DNA of 16,458 nt, taken from positions 1 through 16,458 of the forward strand of contig CAYLVM010000049.1 of assembly GCA_964387145.1 (NCBI GenBank). Direction: 5' to 3'. Under the pieces are notes generated by a model that had not been told where the DNA came from, ran no database searches, and saw only the letters and a program-made list of their open reading frames with translations. Shown here piece after piece: positions 1-6,799 of the stretch (positions are counted from its first letter, which is position 1; the number at the start of each line of letters is the position of its first letter). Made by a program: the position numbers and the translations under genes. Source of the stretch: JAMBLL01 sp964387145 (lineage in GTDB: Bacteria; Actinomycetota; Acidimicrobiia; Spongiisociales; UBA5794).

Positions 1-493
1 AGACATCGTCGATGAGCTCGGGAATGGTCATCCAGTAGATGTGAAGCTCGGCCAGACGTGGGGTCAGTTCGGCACGTACCCTTGGATCGAGGGCATGGAC
101 GATAAACAGCCGATCGAAGTCGTCGGTGCCGAAGTAGGCAGTGGCACGTTCGGCATGCTCCTGACGCAACATGACGAACTTCACGCCGCGCATGCCGGCA
201 GGGATCCAGCCGCCGTCATCCAACAGCTCGGCATCTTTCTCAAGGAGCCGACCGAATTCGCGTCCGGTACGATCCCAATCGTGTTCTGCCTCGACCTCAA
301 CGATCACGCGGGATCCGATCGTTGTCCCATCCGGCGTCGTGAAGGTCGACAGATCAGGCTGCATCGCAACGAGGTCGATGTCCGAGAGCGCATAGGGAAC
401 GGGAACCGGCAGTTCCTCGTCTAGCAGACAGCCATGGCGCTCCTGGAGCCAGAAACGCCCCAGCTCGGTCGATGCGTTACCCCTTGTTGACAT
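1..493 (-). CDS. Restriction-endonuclease-like fold protein, C-terminus cut by window edge
   Basis: This frame runs off the left edge; 164 codons are visible. It was read by translating the reverse complement from the ATG at 493, which has GGAG four bases upstream. Visible features are an N-terminal helix (TELGRFWLQE, about residues 9-18), then SDIDLVAM (37-44), then a strand RVIVEVEAE (62-70). Spacing and character match the PD-(D/E)XK nuclease core, in which an Asp-containing strand is followed by a hydrophobic strand ending in ExK. Here the second motif reads E66-V-E68, so the usual lysine is absent. Family assignment is inference from motif layout only; activity is uncertain. It lies downstream of the lrp-like gene on the same strand. 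The same frame stays open with strong G/C wobble bias up to about 670, so the true start may lie upstream (see the next entry). Confidence 0.7.
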   Translation of the reverse strand, partial: MSTRGNASTELGRFWLQERHGCLLDEELPVPVPYALSDIDLVAMQPDLSTFTTPDGTTIGSRVIVEVEAEHDWDRTGREFGRLLEKDAELLDDGGWIPAGMRGVKFVMLRQEHAERATAYFGTDDFDRLFIVHALDPRVRAELTPRLAELHIYWMTIPELIDDV

Positions 494-674
494 GATTCTC
501 CATCGGACCGTGCCCACCCCATTCGGAATCCTGGCGGCGCGCATACCCGCCGTGGTGTACCAGGTCTCCAATGCGCTGATGACGTCCGCGAGACGCTGCT
601 CGAGGTCGATGAGCGCCTCGGGCGTTGAGGTCCACGGACGGGTCTCGTGCCTACCGGTTGGGCATGTTGGTCAT
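494..674 (-). other. Possible frameshifted 5' extension of the nuclease-like gene
   Basis: In the frame of the gene starting at 493, the minus strand stays open from 670 down to 494 (59 codons). The stretch PEALIDLEQRLADVISALE is almost entirely G/C at third positions and looks like a coding helix. No ATG lies upstream of it in frame, and the frame is closed by TGA at 673-671. A different frame offers ATG at 674 and 665 but hits TAG at 653-651. A single-base indel between about 665 and 654 would join the two into one longer gene. It could be a real frameshift, an assembly error or chance. The remaining gap to 771 holds only a weak 5-bp hairpin (689-706, CTCTC/GAGAG) followed on the minus strand by TTT. 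Confidence 0.35.
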
Positions 675-771
675 GGTGCCCTGACAAACTCTCCCATTTA
701 CGAGAGGAACTCAATCGGTGCTGTGGACATGGGGGCACTAGGCGAAGGAAGCGTGAACTGCCGTGTCTGGC

Positions 772-1254
772 TCACATCGGGGGTGACTCGAGCGGCACGG
801 CGAGTGTCGCCTTCACCGTTCCGAGGGTGACGTGAGACACGAAGCGGCGCACGTTGACGTCGGCGTCGAGGAGTTCACCGGTGATCCGGCGGTAGTCGGC
901 CATCGTCCGCGCTGTGATGACGAGGGCAAGATCGAAGGAGCCTGCTACCTCGTAGCACTGCTGGACGTTCGGGTGATCGTAGATGCGCTGGTGGAGCGAC
1001 TCGATGTCCGGGCCGGCGTCGCGTTCGATGGTGACGAGTGTCAGGACGGTCATTGGTACCAGGGCCATATCGGGGTCCAACTGGGCTGCGATCCTGCGGA
1101 TGAGGCCGGACCGTTCGTAGCGCTTGATTCGTCGCTGGACGGCAGACCCCGACAGACCGACGGCTTTCCCGAGCTCATCGAGGGTTCGTGTGGCATCGTC
1201 CTGGAGCAGCTCGAGGAGCTGAACGTCGATGGGGTCGAGATGTGATGCTTCCAC
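772..1254 (-). CDS. Lrp/AsnC family transcriptional regulator
   Basis: A 160-residue protein, the normal length for Lrp/AsnC regulators. Residues 5-55 are the winged helix-turn-helix (LDPIDVQLLELLQDD, then LDELGKAVGLSGSAVQRRIK). Residues 65-155 form the RAM/effector-binding domain, including the conserved GSFDLALV segment (105-112). The start is the GTG at 1254, preceded by AGGAG with a 5-nt spacer. The same frame stays open much further upstream (to 2214), but that part is antisense to the PLP enzyme. Family members bind DNA as dimers and higher oligomers and usually sense an amino acid. The gene is divergent from the trans-sulfuration enzyme at 1354, so it most likely regulates that gene, and perhaps itself, in response to a sulfur or other amino acid. 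The effector cannot be read from the sequence. Confidence 0.93.
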   Translation of the reverse strand: MEASHLDPIDVQLLELLQDDATRTLDELGKAVGLSGSAVQRRIKRYERSGLIRRIAAQLDPDMALVPMTVLTLVTIERDAGPDIESLHQRIYDHPNVQQCYEVAGSFDLALVITARTMADYRRITGELLDADVNVRRFVSHVTLGTVKATLAVPLESPPM

Positions 1255-1283
1255 CTTGGCTCCTGTCCGCAGAGATGACGACA

Positions 1284-1330
1284 CGCAAGATCTTTGCACA
1301 TCTGCGCAAGAAACCGCAAACACCTTGCGG
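1284..1330. promoter_or_regulatory. Cluster of inverted repeats, probable Lrp-type operators
   Basis: In the 99-bp divergent gap three related dyads occur in tandem. The first is centred on AAGATCTT with flanking GCAA and TTGC (about 1285-1297). The second is TTGCACATCTGCGCAA at 1294-1309, with arms TTGCRCA/TGYGCAA. The third is CCGCAA-N5-TTGCGG at 1314-1330 with perfect 6-bp arms. All share a GCAA/TTGC core. Multiple phased sites suit an oligomeric Lrp-family protein. Assignment to the adjacent regulator is inference. Confidence 0.6.
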
Positions 1331-1353
1331 CTTGATTCCCGTAGGGTGATCGC

Positions 1354-2544
1354 ATGACGAACATCGATCACTCCGCCTGCAACCCTCAGACGGCCGCCGT
1401 GTGGGCCGGAGAGCCACAGGAGTCGAGCCACGGGGCAACACAGGTTCCTGTGGTGCACAGCGTTGGATTCGGCTACGACGACCTCGACTCGTGGCAGGCC
1501 GTTGCCACGGGAGAGACCGCGGGCCACATTTACAGCCGCAACACGAACCCAACGGTGGAAGTGTTCGAAGAGAAGCTCCGCGTACTGGAGGGCGCAGAGG
1601 CTGCGACTTCGGCGGCGACCGGGATGGCCGCGATCTCCGGCGTGCTCCACGGCCTGCTCGAACCCAAGGACCGGGTCGTATCGGTGAAGGACACCTACGG
1701 GGGAACGAGCGTCCTCTTCGACGAGTTCCTTCCCCGGTTCGGGATCGAGGTCGACCTCGTCGACACCGATGACGGCGATGCGATTATCGAATCGATAGAG
1801 CGAGGATGCGACCTCCTCTACCTCGAGACACCGACGAACCCAACGTTGAAGATCCTCGATCTGCAACGGCTGATCGCGGCAGGTAAAGACCAGGGAGCAG
1901 TCACCGTCGTCGACAACACCTTTGCCACACCCGTCAACCAGAACCCGATCACTCTCGGCGCCGACCTCGTGGTCCACAGCGCCACCAAGTACCTCGGCGG
2001 TCACGGGGACGCGCTCGGGGGGGTGGTCGCCGGCCGGGCAGATCTCATCGATGCCGTCTATCACTACCGAGAGATCAACGGCGCTGCGATGAGCCCTATG
2101 GCGGCCTACCTGCTGCTGCGTGGGATGAAGACGCTGTTCCTGCGTGTGGAGCGCCAGACAGCGAACGCGATGGCCGTTGCACGGTTCCTCGAGCAGCACC
2201 CCAGGGTCACGCAAGTGAACTACCCGGGACTACCCAGCCACCCGGGCCACGACATCGCCCGACGACAGATGCGCGGCTTCGGTGGAATGCTCAGCTTTAC
2301 TGTGGAGGGCGGCTACGACGCCGTCAAGCACGTCCTCCCGAAGCTGCAATGGGTTCACCGGGCAGCGAACCTGGGTGCCGTCGAGACGACCGTGGGTCCT
2401 CCAGCGACGACCAGTCACGTCGAATGCACCGAGGCCGAACGAGCCGCACTGGGGATCCCCGAAGCCCTGATCCGATACTCCGCCGGCATCGAACACGTCG
2501 ACGACCTCGTCGCCGATCTCGATCGAGCCCTCGAGGCGATCTGA
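1354..2544 (+). CDS. Trans-sulfuration family PLP enzyme (cystathionine gamma-lyase/synthase or methionine gamma-lyase type)
   Basis: A 396-residue member of the Cys/Met-metabolism PLP family at full usual length. Visible landmarks are YSRNTNPT (60-67, phosphate and PLP contacts from the partner subunit), the substrate/PLP-stacking Tyr in DTYGGT (Y115), VVDNTFATP (Asp187 to the pyridine nitrogen) and HSATKYLGGHGD with the Schiff-base Lys212. Family members catalyse gamma- or beta-elimination or replacement on cysteine, cystathionine, homocysteine or methionine. Classic methionine gamma-lyases carry Cys after the active-site Tyr-Gly; here it is Gly (YGGT), which leans toward cystathionine lyase/synthase, but substrate is not settled. 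The start ATG is preceded by GGTGAT, which resembles a Shine-Dalgarno sequence. TAGGGT exactly 6 nt upstream also allows a leaderless transcript. A divergent Lrp-type regulator and a downstream M20 enzyme suggest amino-acid catabolism. Confidence 0.93.
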   Translation: MTNIDHSACNPQTAAVWAGEPQESSHGATQVPVVHSVGFGYDDLDSWQAVATGETAGHIYSRNTNPTVEVFEEKLRVLEGAEAATSAATGMAAISGVLHGLLEPKDRVVSVKDTYGGTSVLFDEFLPRFGIEVDLVDTDDGDAIIESIERGCDLLYLETPTNPTLKILDLQRLIAAGKDQGAVTVVDNTFATPVNQNPITLGADLVVHSATKYLGGHGDALGGVVAGRADLIDAVYHYREINGAAMSPMAAYLLLRGMKTLFLRVERQTANAMAVARFLEQHPRVTQVNYPGLPSHPGHDIARRQMRGFGGMLSFTVEGGYDAVKHVLPKLQWVHRAANLGAVETTVGPPATTSHVECTEAERAALGIPEALIRYSAGIEHVDDLVADLDRALEAI

Positions 2545-2545
2545 G

Positions 2546-2629
2546 ATGGCGACGCTTCCCCCTCATCGGATCTATCTGAGTTCTCCCGGCATCACCGACC
2601 CGCAGTCCGACCGAGCGGGTGCACCGTGA
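2546..2629 (+). CDS. Possible 27-residue relay ORF between the PLP enzyme and the M20 gene
   Basis: An ATG one base after the stop codon of the PLP enzyme opens a 27-codon frame. Its TGA overlaps the GTG start of the M20 gene (GTGA at 2626-2629). The predicted peptide begins MATLPPHRIYLSS and has no recognisable domain. It fills almost the whole gap between the two genes. The arrangement could carry terminating ribosomes to the weakly initiated GTG of the next gene. Codon bias is not decisive and no strong ribosome site precedes it, so it may be chance. Confidence 0.22.
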   Translation: MATLPPHRIYLSSPGITDPQSDRAGAP

Positions 2630-3774
2630 CCCTGCCCTCCATCGACAGAGACGAGCTCGTCGCCCTGACCGTGAAGCTCGCCCGGATCGACTCGACGAAC
2701 ACGACCCTCGTCCCCGGCGCAGCGGGTGAGCGTGCCGTGGGCCAGTTCGTTGCCGATTGGATGGCCGCAAAGGGCTGGGATGTGACGGTCGAGTGGCCTG
2801 CACCCGACCGCCCGAACGTCATCGCCACCATCAAGGGCAACGGCGGGCAGCCGCTGCTGATCAACGCCCACATCGACACGGTCGGTGCCAAACCGGCGAC
2901 CAAGCAGGTCCGTGTCGAGGGCGACCGTATCTACGGCAGAGGCGTCCTCGACACCAAGGGAGGCCTCGCCGCGGCACTCGTCGCCGCAGAAGCCGTCGCT
3001 TCTCTTCCTCCCGCCGGAGACATCATCATCGCCGCGGTCTGTGATGAGGAGGCAGGCAGCATCGGTACCGACCATCTCCTCACCTCGACCAGTGCAGCGG
3101 CGGCGGTCGTGATCGAGCCAACCGACTTGCAGGTCGTCGTGGCACACCCGGGGTTCGCCGTCATCGAGTGCGTCTTCCACGGCCGGGCATCCCACACGTC
3201 CAAGCCGGAAGACGGCATCAACGCCATCACACCCGCCGTCGCGTTCATCCAATCCGTTGCCCGGTACGCCGAAGAACTCGCGGGACAGGACGACGACGCA
3301 CTCTTCGGGAGGCCGACCGCTCAGATCACCAGGATCGACGGCGGCACCGAGCTCTTCACGACACCCGATCGTTGCACCGTGATTGTCGAGCTCCGCACGC
3401 TCCCACACCAAACGCCGGCCGCAGTCATAGGAAGGATCGAGAGCTTCGTGGACGAAGCCCGGGCCGCTGGCCACAGCGTGGAATCTCGTCGAGTCATGGT
3501 CAGAGATCCGTTGTCGAACAACGCTGATCAGGCGATCACTGCACTGTTGGCCGACTCCCTGTCAGAACAGGGGCATCCTTCCCCCATCGTCGGGGCCCGC
3601 TACTGGACCGATGCTGCGCTCGTCGATGCCCACGGTATCCCGGTTGCCGTATTCGGACCCGGGGGTGACGGCATTCACAGCGACGACGAATGGATCTCGA
3701 TCGACGACCTCGTGACATGTTCTGTCACCCTCGCCAAGGTGATGGCCGAGTTCGGTCAGAGCGCCGCTCTCTAG
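2626..3774 (+). CDS. M20 family metallopeptidase/deacylase (ArgE/DapE/ACY1 superfamily)
   Basis: A 382-residue protein, normal for the M20 dinuclear zinc hydrolases. The metal ligands and catalytic acid are all recognisable: His82 and Asp84 in NAHIDTV, bridging Asp109 in GVLDTKGG, catalytic Glu141 and ligand Glu142 in CDEEAGS, acidic ligand Glu164 in VIEPTD, and the last ligand His351 in GDGIHSDDE. The dimerisation/lid domain (about 178-290) includes GRASHTSKPEDG with the conserved His190. Such enzymes remove acyl groups from amino acids (acetylornithine, succinyl-diaminopimelate, N-acyl amino acids) or cleave dipeptides; the substrate cannot be decided here. The start is the GTG at 2626 with no convincing Shine-Dalgarno sequence, consistent with translation coupled to what lies upstream. 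Together with the preceding gene it probably forms an amino-acid-use operon. Confidence 0.9.
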   Translation: MTLPSIDRDELVALTVKLARIDSTNTTLVPGAAGERAVGQFVADWMAAKGWDVTVEWPAPDRPNVIATIKGNGGQPLLINAHIDTVGAKPATKQVRVEGDRIYGRGVLDTKGGLAAALVAAEAVASLPPAGDIIIAAVCDEEAGSIGTDHLLTSTSAAAAVVIEPTDLQVVVAHPGFAVIECVFHGRASHTSKPEDGINAITPAVAFIQSVARYAEELAGQDDDALFGRPTAQITRIDGGTELFTTPDRCTVIVELRTLPHQTPAAVIGRIESFVDEARAAGHSVESRRVMVRDPLSNNADQAITALLADSLSEQGHPSPIVGARYWTDAALVDAHGIPVAVFGPGGDGIHSDDEWISIDDLVTCSVTLAKVMAEFGQSAAL

Positions 3775-3778
3775 AGAC

Positions 3779-4081
3779 GTTGAGCCGGTTGGCTACCGCA
3801 GCGTCGCCGCCTGGTTTCACGAGGGGGGAACGTCTCGATCGACAACCTGAACCTGAAAATCACGGCTGATTCACGCGAGCTGACTCTGCCAGACACGGTG
3901 CGACCTCCCCGGCACATGAAACTCTCGGAACCTCGGATGGCCTGACATCGTGTTCCGCGATCAAGCTGCCTTCGAGCAGACGATCGAAGCAGCCGCCGCA
4001 GCCAAAGCCCTCTACTACGGTGAAGCGCCGCCGCCGACGTGGGAACAGATCTGCCGACAGGTCACCTCGAGCCCCGTCTGA
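3779..4081 (+). pseudogene. Possible decayed coding region with two frame changes
   Basis: No intact gene lies between 3775 and 4307, but pieces of apparently coding sequence do. One frame reads YRSVAAWFHEGG up to a run of six G at 3823-3828. The next frame continues as NVSIDNLNLKITADSRELTL to a TGA at 3943-3945. The first frame then resumes as PDIVFRDQAAFEQTIEAAAA and ends at TGA 4079-4081. Wobble positions are mostly G/C in each piece. The two shifts compensate each other and the first falls at a homopolymer. I do not recognise the family. Chance open stretches in GC-rich DNA remain possible. Confidence 0.27.
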
Positions 4082-4294
4082 CCGTCATCCAAGACAGGCA
4101 GCCTCATCGCGCGAGAGGGTGGGATCAGGTGGGCAATGGTGAGAGGCGACAACCCCATAAGTACAAGGCTTTCTGGGCACTCTCCCCGGTCGGCGGATGG
4201 GGTCTTCTCCGGCTCACAATCCGAAGTTCGTAGTCTGGAGTCAATCGCTTCGCTCCCGCCGATTCCTGCCCCGTGGTGAGCTGTACTGATGGGA
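4082..4294. other. Intergenic region without a recognisable gene
   Basis: I see no frame with coding character, no tRNA cloverleaf and no strong hairpin in this stretch. It separates the possible pseudogene from the PAP2/LssY gene and presumably contains the promoter of the latter, but no confident -35/-10 pair stands out. Confidence 0.4.
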
Positions 4295-4310
4295 CATTGG
4301 TAAACCAATG
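4295..4310. promoter_or_regulatory. Palindrome CATTGGT-AA-ACCAATG overlapping a start codon
   Basis: Two perfect 7-bp arms separated by AA. The right arm ends with the ATG of the PAP2/LssY gene (4308-4310). No Shine-Dalgarno sequence precedes this ATG. The dyad could be a repressor operator or, in RNA, a small hairpin hiding the start. A second in-frame ATG at 4314 lies just outside the dyad. Confidence 0.4.
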
Positions 4311-6044
4311 AGCATGTCACTTGCCCCTCGGCGTCGATGGCTCGTTGCGTTCGCGACGGTTCTCTTCTTCGCGTTCGCCGGTGTTTGGCTGTGGAGTGCG
4401 GGGAGTTTGCTGCTGCTGCCGGCGTTCACGCTCGTCCTCGGGATCTGGGCTATCGGCGGCCTTGTCCTCGGACTGTATTGGGCGATGGTCAACGTCGTGG
4501 TACCTGTTGCGCGCACAGGAGGTCGTCTGGGGAGCATCTCGTGGGAGGCGATCGCCTCGGACCCTGTTGGACGCCGTATGCATCAGCGAGTCGAACGCGG
4601 CCGGTCCCGGTTGCGCCCACTGGAACCGGTCGGTGCCTGGGTTGAGCGGCGAATCCGTCCGGGTCGGGGAGGGTTGAGGCGTACGGTCACGGTCGTCGGT
4701 TTCGTGGCCACAGCTGTGGCACTGTGGCAACTCGGCATCCTTTCCATGGATCCGACCAGCGCGTTGACCGCGACCGATCGCCGGATTGCAGACATGGCTG
4801 GGCAACTCAACGCGTCGAGCGGGCGGGCGTTGATGCTCTCATTGACGGCGGCAGGCAGGGCTCCGGTGATGGCTGTGATCGTGGCGGTCCTCGTCGTCGG
4901 GACGCTGCTGTCCCGCGCTGGACGCGCTGCTGTGCTGTTGCTGGGGATCACGTCGGGCAGTGCAGTGGTCGTGGCTGTACTCAAGGCGACGGTCGGTCGT
5001 GTCCGTCCTGATCTGGGACAACTGGTCGAGACCTCTTCGAGCTGGCCCTCGGGGCATGCTTCTGCCGGGCTCGCGCTTGCCCTGGCCGTGGTCGTTGCCT
5101 GGCACGTTGCGGGACGGCGGCGTTGGGCGCTCATGGCAGCCGTCGTGGTGCCTGTTGGGATGCTCGTTGGCTACAGCAGGGGGTATCTCGTTGTTCACTG
5201 GTCGAGTGATGTCCTCGCCGGATGGCTGGTGGCCGTAGCCGTGACGTGGCTTGTCCTGGCCATCGACGATATCGCCGGGCCATCCGCTCGCCGAACCCCC
5301 GATGAGCGGTATCGGCGATGGTTCACTGCGGCCGGCGTGGTGGCTATCGCCATCTTCGGGGTGGCGGGGTTCCTCGGGCGTACGACCCAGCTGCCGAGCC
5401 TTCAGGATCCAGCGCCAACGGTACTCACCGGTGACGACCCGGCCTTGGCGCTCGACTTCATCTCGCCGTTCAGCGAGACGCTCACCGGCCAGGAGATGGA
5501 GCCGATCGGTCTTGTCATAGCTGCACGAGACGACACGATCCGATCAGCCATCTCGGCGGCGGGGTGGTCGGTTGCAGATGACCCGTCCACGTCGCGTCTC
5601 CTCGAGGTCTACTGGGCGGGACTCCGTGGGCAGGACGACCTCACCGCCCCGGTGACACCCACGTTCCTCGATGAGAGGATGCAGGACATTGCCATCGAGA
5701 AACCCGCCAGTGACAATGGGGGTGTGCGTCAACGACACCACGCCCGGCTCTGGCGGCTCGACGTCACAACGAGTGATGGGTGCCCTGTATGGGTGGCGAC
5801 CGCGTCGTTCGATGAGCGGGTCGAGTGGACGTTGAGAACCGTCCTTCCAACCCACCACATCGATCCAGCGATCGATGAGGAACAAGCGTTTCTCGTGGCC
5901 GACCTCACAGGAACGGGAGACCTGATCCAGATCGGGACCACACGTGTCACCGACCCGATGCTCGGGACGAACGCTGCAGGTGACCCATGGTTCAGCGACG
6001 GAGTCGCCTCGGTTCTCACAAGTAGCCAGGGCTGCACCGACTGA
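4308..6044 (+). CDS. Membrane PAP2-family phosphatase with C-terminal LssY domain
   Basis: A 578-residue membrane protein. Hydrophobic segments occur at about 12-65, 126-146, 186-225, 252-318 and 338-356. The three PAP2 signatures are intact: K226-X6-R-P (KATVGRVRPD), PSGH at 247-250, and S290-R-X5-H297-X3-D301 (SRGYLVVHWSSD), giving the phosphohistidine-type lipid or pyrophosphate phosphatase site. The soluble tail (about 365-575) matches the LssY C-terminal domain, with RQRHHARLWRLD and the THHIDPAIDEE segment. LssY is named from the Legionella lss secretion locus. The PAP2-LssY fusion is known, but the role of the LssY domain is not well defined. A long N-terminal region before the first PAP2 signature includes a basic stretch (about 89-125). 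The likely role is dephosphorylation of membrane lipids or undecaprenyl pyrophosphate. The start could be ATG 4308 or 4314; neither has a clear ribosome site. Confidence 0.9.
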   Translation: MSMSLAPRRRWLVAFATVLFFAFAGVWLWSAGSLLLLPAFTLVLGIWAIGGLVLGLYWAMVNVVVPVARTGGRLGSISWEAIASDPVGRRMHQRVERGRSRLRPLEPVGAWVERRIRPGRGGLRRTVTVVGFVATAVALWQLGILSMDPTSALTATDRRIADMAGQLNASSGRALMLSLTAAGRAPVMAVIVAVLVVGTLLSRAGRAAVLLLGITSGSAVVVAVLKATVGRVRPDLGQLVETSSSWPSGHASAGLALALAVVVAWHVAGRRRWALMAAVVVPVGMLVGYSRGYLVVHWSSDVLAGWLVAVAVTWLVLAIDDIAGPSARRTPDERYRRWFTAAGVVAIAIFGVAGFLGRTTQLPSLQDPAPTVLTGDDPALALDFISPFSETLTGQEMEPIGLVIAARDDTIRSAISAAGWSVADDPSTSRLLEVYWAGLRGQDDLTAPVTPTFLDERMQDIAIEKPASDNGGVRQRHHARLWRLDVTTSDGCPVWVATASFDERVEWTLRTVLPTHHIDPAIDEEQAFLVADLTGTGDLIQIGTTRVTDPMLGTNAAGDPWFSDGVASVLTSSQGCTD

Positions 6045-6045
6045 A

Positions 6046-6084
6046 GCCAACGTGACCGGTGTGTGCAGCACCAGGAACGTTGGC
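6046..6084. terminator. Hairpin between convergent genes, possible bidirectional terminator
   Basis: Arms GCCAACGT (6046-6053) and ACGTTGGC (6077-6084) pair perfectly over 8 bp. The 23-nt loop can form an inner GGTG/CACC stem. It begins one base after the stop of the PAP2/LssY gene and precedes the end of the convergent gene at 6195. There is no U tract, as is common in high-GC actinobacterial terminators. Confidence 0.45.
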
Positions 6085-6194
6085 ATGGTCCGATCGATCG
6101 CCAAAGGATGGTCCGATGCGGAGGAAGGAATCCACCAGGGCTGCCCCGGCTCGCATCGAGACACGGTCGAGGGTGCTCGGAAGTATCCCGGGTG

Positions 6195-6695
6195 TCAGTG
6201 CTTGTACAGGCCCATGAGCGTGGCCGAGTCGAGGGCCTGGAAGTGAAGCATGAACCCGATCACGGCGGCCGAGGTGTCCTCGGTCACATCCAACTTCCCG
6301 GAGACGGCGTGCACCGTGAAGAGGTACCGGTGCGGGTGGTCGCCCTGCGGTGGGCACGGTCCCCCGTACCCCGGAACCCCGAAGTCGGTGCGTGTCTGGA
6401 GCGCACCTTCGGGTAGCCCGATACCGTCGGGTCCCCCGGTGTTCTGCGGGAGCTCGTGCACATCGGCGGGGATGTTGACCATCACCCAGTGCCAGAACCC
6501 GCTGCCGGTCGGGGCGTCTGGATCGAAGCACGTCACGACGAAGCTCTCGGTCCCTTCCGGGGCATCCGACCAGCTCAACTGGGGTGATCGGTTCCCACCC
6601 TCGCATCCGAAACCGAACTGTGCCGACAGTACGTGGTCCTGAGGGAGGTAGTCACCGTCCTCGAAGTCGGCGCTCACCAACGACATCCCCTGCAT
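6195..6695 (-). CDS. YbhB/YbcL-type phosphatidylethanolamine-binding protein (Raf kinase inhibitor-like)
   Basis: A 166-residue protein of the bacterial PEBP family. The conserved pocket elements are present: NRSPQLSW (35-42), CFDPDAPTGSGFWHWVMVNI (56-75) and GYGGPCPPQGDHPHRYLFTV (109-128), with the anion-pocket Asp58, Asp60, His69 and His120/122. Bacterial members are small, usually cytoplasmic and of unclear function; names referring to Raf kinase come from eukaryotic homologues only. No signal peptide is visible. The ATG at 6695 has a strong AGGAGG six bases upstream. It appears to be a single-gene unit: the transporter gene upstream on the same strand ends 104 bp away, and a -10-like TAAACT lies in that gap. 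Confidence 0.92.
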   Translation of the reverse strand: MQGMSLVSADFEDGDYLPQDHVLSAQFGFGCEGGNRSPQLSWSDAPEGTESFVVTCFDPDAPTGSGFWHWVMVNIPADVHELPQNTGGPDGIGLPEGALQTRTDFGVPGYGGPCPPQGDHPHRYLFTVHAVSGKLDVTEDTSAAVIGFMLHFQALDSATLMGLYKH

Positions 6696-6724
6696 TCACA
6701 TCCTCCTGGTGGCTTCGACCGCCA

Positions 6725-6730
6725 AGTTTA
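6725..6730 (-). promoter_or_regulatory. Candidate -10 box for the PEBP gene
   Basis: TAAACT on the minus strand, about 29 nt before the ATG at 6695, fits the TANNNT consensus and leaves a short leader carrying the AGGAGG. No good -35 match is visible. Confidence 0.4.
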
Positions 6731-6799
6731 CTCCATCGGAAGGTCGCGAGCCGAAGCGACGGACGGTGTCGACGACGACATCGAGGCGCTGCCGGAGGG

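Noticed and set aside
41..424. Plus-strand open frame of 127 codons
   Set aside because: The opposite strand carries a frame with better coding bias and a recognisable nuclease-like motif pattern.
1255..2214. Long minus-strand open frame continuous with the Lrp-type regulator
   Set aside because: It is antisense to the well-supported PLP enzyme; the regulator has its full family length from GTG 1254, with a ribosome site.
4180..4265. A tRNA-like stretch with GTTCGTAGTC
   Set aside because: No acceptor-stem pairing or consistent cloverleaf could be drawn.
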